A stretch of 10,796 bases of DNA from Christensenellaceae bacterium (GTDB lineage Bacteria > Bacillota > Clostridia > Christensenellales > Aristaeellaceae), in NCBI GenBank assembly GCA_017881705.1, contig JADGQP010000104.1, forward strand, positions 1 through 10,796, given 5' to 3'. Positions 6,643-10,796 of the stretch are shown here, piece after piece (the first letter of the stretch is position 1; each line of letters starts with the position of its first letter). The notes under the pieces are model-generated. The model saw nothing but the letters and a program-made list of their open reading frames with translations. It ran no database searches and had not been told where the DNA came from. The position numbers and the translations under genes are program-made.

Positions 6643-7595
6643 AAAAGCTGGAATGTTTACCCGAAATCACGCAACATTCGCTGGGCGGGTTGACCGCCGA
6701 TTCGCGGATGCTAGCCAATATTCGCATTGCGGCGGCCCAGCCGGTGAGCGCACGGCGTTTTTACTTGCGGCCCGCGCTGATTACCTGCCTCGCCGTGACG
6801 CTTTGCCTTGGGCTGGGTTTGTGGGGTATGCCACATCTGCTGCCCGCGAGCGTTACGGGCAACCCGCTGATGAGCAGCCAAACAGCGGGCGGCAACGCCG
6901 ACAGTAATTCCGTCGGCAGTCTGCAGCAAATGGACGTTTCGTCGGGCAGTATCAGCATCAACGGCTCCTCGCAGGACAGCGGCACCTACCGCAACCTTTT
7001 CGCCTCGAGCCGAAACGGAAGTGATCCGCTGGTTATGGTCGGCGGCGCCGTATACCGTTTGCTCATCAGCCCCACCAATATGGATTCCTCTTTGCTGGGT
7101 GAAAGCCTGGGCGAGGTAACGGAATACACCATGGAACCGGCGCTTAGCACCGGCGGCGTGGTAAGCAACGTCGTTTTTGCCGGCGAAACCATATACGCCG
7201 TGAAGGGCATGAACGGCGCCATGGCGGCGGCAAGCGTAAGCGGCAGCCTGCGTGTGTTCCAGCGCGTGAGTTTCTCGGGCGCGGCCGCGCTGGGCGGCGA
7301 AACGCTGGGCGACACGCTAACGGCCTCCCAAAACGTAACGGCCATGGAACTTACGGGCCTTGGCATCGTCGATGATCCCGCCACGGCGCAAACTTTGCTT
7401 AAGACCCTTCTGGATAACGCCCAATATGAAAGCGCTTCCGCCGGTTCGGACGATACGCGCAGCCTGCTGATTCGCCTGGATAACGGGCTGCTGATGCAGC
7501 TGATGGTAGGCGACGATACCGTAAGCGCCTGCGGCACGTGGAGCTGCCCCGAATTTTTCGACGCCTATGCAGCGGCCATGGCGAACAAATCCTGA
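6639..7595 (+). CDS. Single-pass membrane protein, probable anti-sigma factor of the upstream ECF sigma
   Basis: 318 residues from the ATG at 6639, which overlaps the sigma stop by 4 nt and has GGGAGGGG upstream. The open frame reaches back to 6210, but that part is a shadow of the sigma gene. Residues 1-44 are cytoplasmic and include LGGLTADSRMLANIRI, a short helical segment that could hold the sigma factor. Residues 45-64 form the only membrane helix. A Ser/Gly/Asn-rich linker follows (about 70-115), then an extracytoplasmic domain with repeated short beta-like stretches and one Cys pair near the C-terminus (ACGTWSCPEF). The Cys/His zinc motif of classic ZAS anti-sigma factors is absent. 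The role is inferred from the overlap with the sigma gene and the topology. I do not recognise the outer domain. Confidence 0.7.
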   Translation: MKKLECLPEITQHSLGGLTADSRMLANIRIAAAQPVSARRFYLRPALITCLAVTLCLGLGLWGMPHLLPASVTGNPLMSSQTAGGNADSNSVGSLQQMDVSSGSISINGSSQDSGTYRNLFASSRNGSDPLVMVGGAVYRLLISPTNMDSSLLGESLGEVTEYTMEPALSTGGVVSNVVFAGETIYAVKGMNGAMAAASVSGSLRVFQRVSFSGAAALGGETLGDTLTASQNVTAMELTGLGIVDDPATAQTLLKTLLDNAQYESASAGSDDTRSLLIRLDNGLLMQLMVGDDTVSACGTWSCPEFFDAYAAAMANKS

Positions 7596-7616
7596 AAACA
7601 AAAAAGGAATTCCAGC

Positions 7617-7649
7617 ACCGGCCGGCAATCCTGTGTCGGCCGGTTTTTT
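7617..7649 (+). terminator. Intrinsic terminator of the sigma/anti-sigma operon
   Basis: ACCGGCCG (7617-7624) pairs with CGGCCGGT (7637-7644) around a 12-nt loop, followed by six T residues (7644-7649). It starts 21 nt after the stop codon of the membrane protein. Confidence 0.9.
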
Positions 7650-7695
7650 ACACCATTTCGGGCTTTGGGCGGCGTGCGCCGCCCCGTTACATCGC

Positions 7696-7724
7696 TTTTC
7701 ATCCCACGAAAAACGTGTTATGAT
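7696..7724 (+). promoter_or_regulatory. Promoter of the glycosyltransferase-ispG-polC operon
   Basis: TTTTCA (7696-7701), a 17-bp spacer and TATGAT (7719-7724). It lies between the terminator and the glycosyltransferase gene and predicts a leader of about 68 nt. The -35 matches the consensus at four of six positions. Confidence 0.6.
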
Positions 7725-7798
7725 GGTTGCAGCGCGGCGGCGCCCGCATACGGCCCGGCGCATACGCAAAGCCGGAAAAACGAAACGGAGGCCTTCCG

Positions 7799-8719
7799 AT
7801 GAAGCGCTTGAGTATCGTCGTCCCCTGCTATAACGAAGAGGAAGCCATCCCCCTTTTTTATGACGCGTGCCTGGACGCGCTGGCAAAACTGCCGGTCGAC
7901 CCGGAATGGTGGTTTGTGGACGACGGCAGCACCGACGGGACGCTTATACAGTTAAAAACCTTGCGGCAGAAAGACCCGCGAGTGCACTTTATCAGCTTCA
8001 GCCGCAATTTCGGCAAGGAATCGGCTATGTTCGCGGGGCTGGAAGCCGCGTGCGGCGATTGCGTCGCCGTAATGGACGCGGATCTGCAGGACCCGCCTTC
8101 GCTGTTCGCGCCGATGCTTGACGGGCTTGAGGAAGGGTACGACTGTGTCGCCACCCGCCGCGTGACCCGTAAGGGCGAGCCGAAAATCCGTTCGTTTTTC
8201 GCGCGCGCGTTCTACCGGCTGATCAACCGCATCAGCAAAACCGAAGTGGTGGACGGCGCGCGGGATTTTCGCCTGATGAGCCGCCGCATGGTGGACGCCG
8301 TTTTATCCGTTAAAGAAGTCAGCCGTTTCAGCAAAGGTATTTTCAGTTGGGTCGGCTTTAACACCAAGTGGCTGGAATATGAAAACCTGCAGCGCGTGGC
8401 AGGCGAAACCAAATGGTCGTTCTGGAAGCTGCTGGTGTATTCGCTGGACGGAATCATCGGCTTTTCCACCGCGCCCCTGGCGCTGGCCAGCCTGTTGGGG
8501 CTGGTCTGCTGCCTACTGGCGTTCGTGCTGATCCTGTACTTTTTAATTAAAACCCTTATCTGGGGCGACCCCGTGGCGGGTTTTCCCGCGATGATCTGCA
8601 TTATTCTTCTGCTGGGCGGCATACAGCTTTTCTGCATCGGGATTCTTGGCCAGTACCTGAGTAAAACCTACCTGGAAACCAAGCGCCGCCCCATCTATAT
8701 CGCCCGCGAGAAGGAGTGA
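7799..8719 (+). CDS. GT2 family glycosyltransferase, polyprenyl-phosphate type, membrane anchored
   Basis: 306 residues; ATG at 7799 with GGAGG 7 nt upstream. The GT-A domain (about 1-215) begins IVVPCYNEEE, binds nucleotide-sugar with FVDDGSTDGT (39-48) and has the metal motif DADLQDPP (93-100). Further family marks are SFSRNFGKE (66-74) and GARDFRLMSR. Two membrane helices close the protein (about 226-250 and 261-283), followed by a basic tail. This layout matches the GtrB/CsbB/YkcC and dolichol-phosphate-mannose-synthase-like group, which moves a sugar from a nucleotide to undecaprenyl phosphate on the inner membrane face for later decoration of wall polymers or lipids. The sugar is unknown. 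The stop is 4 nt before ispG, so the two are cotranscribed; ispG supplies precursors for the lipid carrier. Confidence 0.92.
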   Translation: MKRLSIVVPCYNEEEAIPLFYDACLDALAKLPVDPEWWFVDDGSTDGTLIQLKTLRQKDPRVHFISFSRNFGKESAMFAGLEAACGDCVAVMDADLQDPPSLFAPMLDGLEEGYDCVATRRVTRKGEPKIRSFFARAFYRLINRISKTEVVDGARDFRLMSRRMVDAVLSVKEVSRFSKGIFSWVGFNTKWLEYENLQRVAGETKWSFWKLLVYSLDGIIGFSTAPLALASLLGLVCCLLAFVLILYFLIKTLIWGDPVAGFPAMICIILLLGGIQLFCIGILGQYLSKTYLETKRRPIYIAREKE

Positions 8720-8723
8720 GCCC

Positions 8724-9827
8724 ATGCGTACCACCCGCGCCATGATGATCGGCAGCGTCCCCATCGGCGGCGGCGCGCCCGTAACCGTGCAGAGCATGAC
8801 CAATACCGACACGCGCGACGCCCAGGCGACGCTTGCGCAGGTGCGCGCCCTGGCACAGGCCGGCGCGGACATTGTGCGCATAAGCGTGTATGACGACGCG
8901 TGCCTGCCAGCCTTGCGGCAGATCGTGGACGGTTCGCCTGTACCCATCGTGGCGGATATCCACTACCGCGCAGATTTGGCGATAGGCGCGCTGGAAAACG
9001 GCGCGGCAAAAGTGCGCATCAACCCGGGCAATATCGGCTCCGAAGCAAAGGTTCGTTTGGTCGCGGATTGCGCCAGAGCCCATCATGCGCCCATCCGTAT
9101 CGGCGTCAACAGCGGCTCCGTCGAAAAAGAAATTTTGCACCGCGACGGCTGCGTAACCGCGCAGGGCATGCTGGACAGCGCGCTGAAGCACGCCCGCTTG
9201 CTTGAAAACGCGGGCTTTTCCGATATCGTTCTAAGCCTGAAGGCAACCGACGTACCCCTGACCGTGGCCGCTTATGAACTGGCCGCGCAGGCGACCGATT
9301 ATCCCCTGCACGTAGGCGTTACCGAGGCGGGCCTGCCCGGGGACGGAAACATCAAGAGCGCCATAGGCATCGGCAGCCTGTTGCTGCACGGCATCGGGGA
9401 AACCATTCGCGTGTCCCTCACGGGCGACCCGCTGCCGGAAGTGGCCGCTGGGCTGGATATCCTGCGGGCCTGCGGGCTGCGTAGGGATTATGTGAACGTC
9501 CTCTCCTGCCCCACCTGCGGACGCACCGGCATCGACGTGGCCGCCATCGCCGCGCAGGTGAAGCGGGCGCTTTCGGACGTGCGCATACCGCTGACCGTGG
9601 CGGTCATGGGCTGCGTGGTCAACGGACCGGGCGAGGCTCGGGAAGCCGATATCGGCCTGGCGGGCGGCGGGCTGGCCGAGGGCGGTGGCGCGGGCGGCGA
9701 AGGCGGCGCCTATGACGTGGGCGCGATTTTTGAAAAAGGCAAGCCGCCGCAGCGCGTGCAGGGCGATCTGGCAGCGATCCTGATTGAGCGCACGCGGCAG
9801 CTGATACGGGAACGCGAATGGAAATAG
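8724..9827 (+). CDS. ispG: 4-hydroxy-3-methylbut-2-en-1-yl diphosphate synthase (IspG/GcpE)
   Basis: 367 residues; ATG at 8724 with AAGGAG about 8 nt upstream. IspG reductively converts methylerythritol cyclodiphosphate to HMBPP in the MEP isoprenoid pathway with a [4Fe-4S] cluster. The N-terminal barrel has VQSMTNTDT, IVADIHY and RINPGNIG, with GVTEAGLPGDGN later. The C-terminal cluster domain has Cys262 and Cys265 (SCPTCGRTG), Cys297 and Glu304 (MGCVVNGPGEA), the expected four ligands. Just after, where the family has a short AGGKG-type turn before LF.KG, this protein carries about 15 extra residues rich in Gly (about 317-331). The protein otherwise looks complete and of normal length. Direct overlap or near overlap with polC matches the ispG-polC order seen in many Clostridia. 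Confidence 0.96.
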   Translation: MRTTRAMMIGSVPIGGGAPVTVQSMTNTDTRDAQATLAQVRALAQAGADIVRISVYDDACLPALRQIVDGSPVPIVADIHYRADLAIGALENGAAKVRINPGNIGSEAKVRLVADCARAHHAPIRIGVNSGSVEKEILHRDGCVTAQGMLDSALKHARLLENAGFSDIVLSLKATDVPLTVAAYELAAQATDYPLHVGVTEAGLPGDGNIKSAIGIGSLLLHGIGETIRVSLTGDPLPEVAAGLDILRACGLRRDYVNVLSCPTCGRTGIDVAAIAAQVKRALSDVRIPLTVAVMGCVVNGPGEAREADIGLAGGGLAEGGGAGGEGGAYDVGAIFEKGKPPQRVQGDLAAILIERTRQLIREREWK

Positions 9828-9862
9828 GTTATTTGCCAGCCGTTGGGGGAAGGGATGCGAAC

Positions 9863-10796
9863 GTGAATAAGGCCGAGCTGATCCATATTCTGGAAGAAAC
9901 CGTACCGCCGCTGAAAGATCAGCTGCACGTGGAGCGCGTGCTTTATCATAAAGCCGACAACAAGGCTTATTTCAGTTTTTTAAGCGACGTGCTGGTGCCG
10001 GAAAAGGATTTTCTATCCCTGGAACGGCGGCTGCGCTCGCTTTTTCCCAAAATGCGCACCGCGCTGCGCGTGGCGTCGCCGGGGTTGAAAGAGGATTTTA
10101 TCGCCAATATCGAGCGCTACACGCCCGTACTTAAGGATTTTTTACGCCGCCAGAGTCCGGCGCTTCGCACTTGGCTGGACGACGTTGGCTGGAGCGTGGA
10201 GGAAGGCCGGATACTGCTGACCTGTCCGGATGAGTTTGCCATCGCTTTTTTCCGCCGCAACAGCCTGGACACGAAACTTTCCCAGGCCGTGTGGGATATC
10301 TTCCGTCTTAAATTGCCCGTGGCGCTGGTGAAGTGCGGCGAGCGTGAAGCCTGGGTGGAACAGATGCGCGCCGAAACCGCGCGCCGCCGCGAACAGGAAT
10401 TGGCAGAAAACCGCGCGGGCAACCCCCACGCGGCCGAGGCGGACCAGCGCGGCAAACCGCCCGCGGAGGACCTCGCCCCTTGGGAAAGCGCCGACGAACC
10501 TGTGGCGGCAACCGTGTCCCCCGCTCCCCGCGCAAATGAAAAAAAGGAACACAGCGAAAGCGCACCCCGCAAACCCGCCGCCCAGAAAGGCGCGGTGCTC
10601 AAGGGCCGCGCCATCGGGGACATGCCCGTCCCCATTGCCGAGCTGGCCGAGGACAGCGGCGTGGTGGTGATCGAGGGGGAATTAATCGGCGTCAACCCGC
10701 CCAAGGCGCTTAAAGGCGGCGAAACCGTGCTGGTTACTTTCTCGCTGGGGGACGATACCTCCACCGTCTATTGCAAGGCTTTCTATAACTACCGCA
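9863..10796 (+). CDS. polC: DNA polymerase III PolC-type alpha subunit, N-terminal part (cut by window edge)
   Basis: The frame is open from the GTG at 9863 to the right edge (311 codons). GGGGGAAGGG lies about 8 nt upstream. An in-frame ATG at 9818 would add 15 residues and overlap ispG, but has a weaker ribosome binding site. Residues 1-165 fit the PolC N-terminal domain. Residues about 170-245 form a low-complexity linker rich in Ala, Glu, Arg and Pro. From about 247 the OB-fold begins (GRAIGDMPVP, then VVVIEGEL), ending near VYCKAFYNYR, which resembles the PolC pattern before the PHP domain. The PHP, exonuclease and polymerase domains lie outside the window. PolC is the replicative polymerase of low-GC Gram-positives, so this supports a Firmicute origin. 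The call rests on the OB-fold and the position after ispG. Confidence 0.9.
   Translation, partial: MNKAELIHILEETVPPLKDQLHVERVLYHKADNKAYFSFLSDVLVPEKDFLSLERRLRSLFPKMRTALRVASPGLKEDFIANIERYTPVLKDFLRRQSPALRTWLDDVGWSVEEGRILLTCPDEFAIAFFRRNSLDTKLSQAVWDIFRLKLPVALVKCGEREAWVEQMRAETARRREQELAENRAGNPHAAEADQRGKPPAEDLAPWESADEPVAATVSPAPRANEKKEHSESAPRKPAAQKGAVLKGRAIGDMPVPIAELAEDSGVVVIEGELIGVNPPKALKGGETVLVTFSLGDDTSTVYCKAFYNYR

Noticed and set aside
10117..10764. Open frame of 215 codons on the minus strand
   Set aside because: Antisense to polC, with Ser/Arg/Ala-rich low-complexity product and no ribosome binding site.
1..10796. CRISPR array, tRNA, rRNA, transposase, phage or defence genes
   Set aside because: No regularly spaced repeats, recognisable RNA gene sequences or matching protein families were seen on either strand.

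Overview
The window looks like a GC-rich chromosomal segment from a Gram-positive Firmicute, probably a Clostridia-type anaerobe. The main reasons are the start of a PolC-type DNA polymerase III directly behind ispG, a GldA/GldF/GldG-like ABC cluster with a DUF4340 protein of the kind common in Clostridia, strong purine-rich ribosome binding sites before nearly every gene, and GTG/TTG starts. No tRNA, rRNA, CRISPR array, insertion sequence or phage gene was seen. Nine genes cover almost all of the window, and two of them (DUF4340 at the left, polC at the right) run off the ends.

Region 1 (1-4616, minus strand) is a four-gene operon read leftwards: ABC ATPase, six-helix ABC-2 permease, GldG-type auxiliary membrane protein and DUF4340 membrane protein. 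Gaps are 29 nt, a 4-nt ATGA overlap and 37 nt. An extended -10 promoter lies just upstream of the ATPase. The genes look like one membrane complex: ATPase and permease form the transporter core, and the two large proteins expose soluble domains outside the membrane. The substrate is unknown.

Region 2 (about 4700-5900) has an Ohr-type organic hydroperoxide reductase (plus strand) converging on an HD-domain phosphohydrolase (minus strand). The gap between them holds two hairpins.

Region 3 (5900-7649) opens with back-to-back promoters whose -35 boxes form an inverted repeat. One drives the HD gene leftwards and the other an ECF sigma factor rightwards. The sigma gene overlaps a single-pass membrane protein, probably its anti-sigma factor, and the pair ends at a clear intrinsic terminator.

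Region 4 (7696-10796) is a plus-strand operon: a membrane-anchored GT2 glycosyltransferase of the polyprenyl-phosphate type, ispG of the MEP isoprenoid pathway, and polC. Lipid-carrier glycosylation and isoprenoid supply are plausibly linked, since polyprenyl phosphate is made from MEP products. polC is probably a passenger in a conserved neighbourhood.

Most genes are recognisable families. The least explained items are the Gld-like four-gene system, a glycine-rich insertion in IspG, the mirror-image promoter pair, and the unusual anti-sigma candidate.
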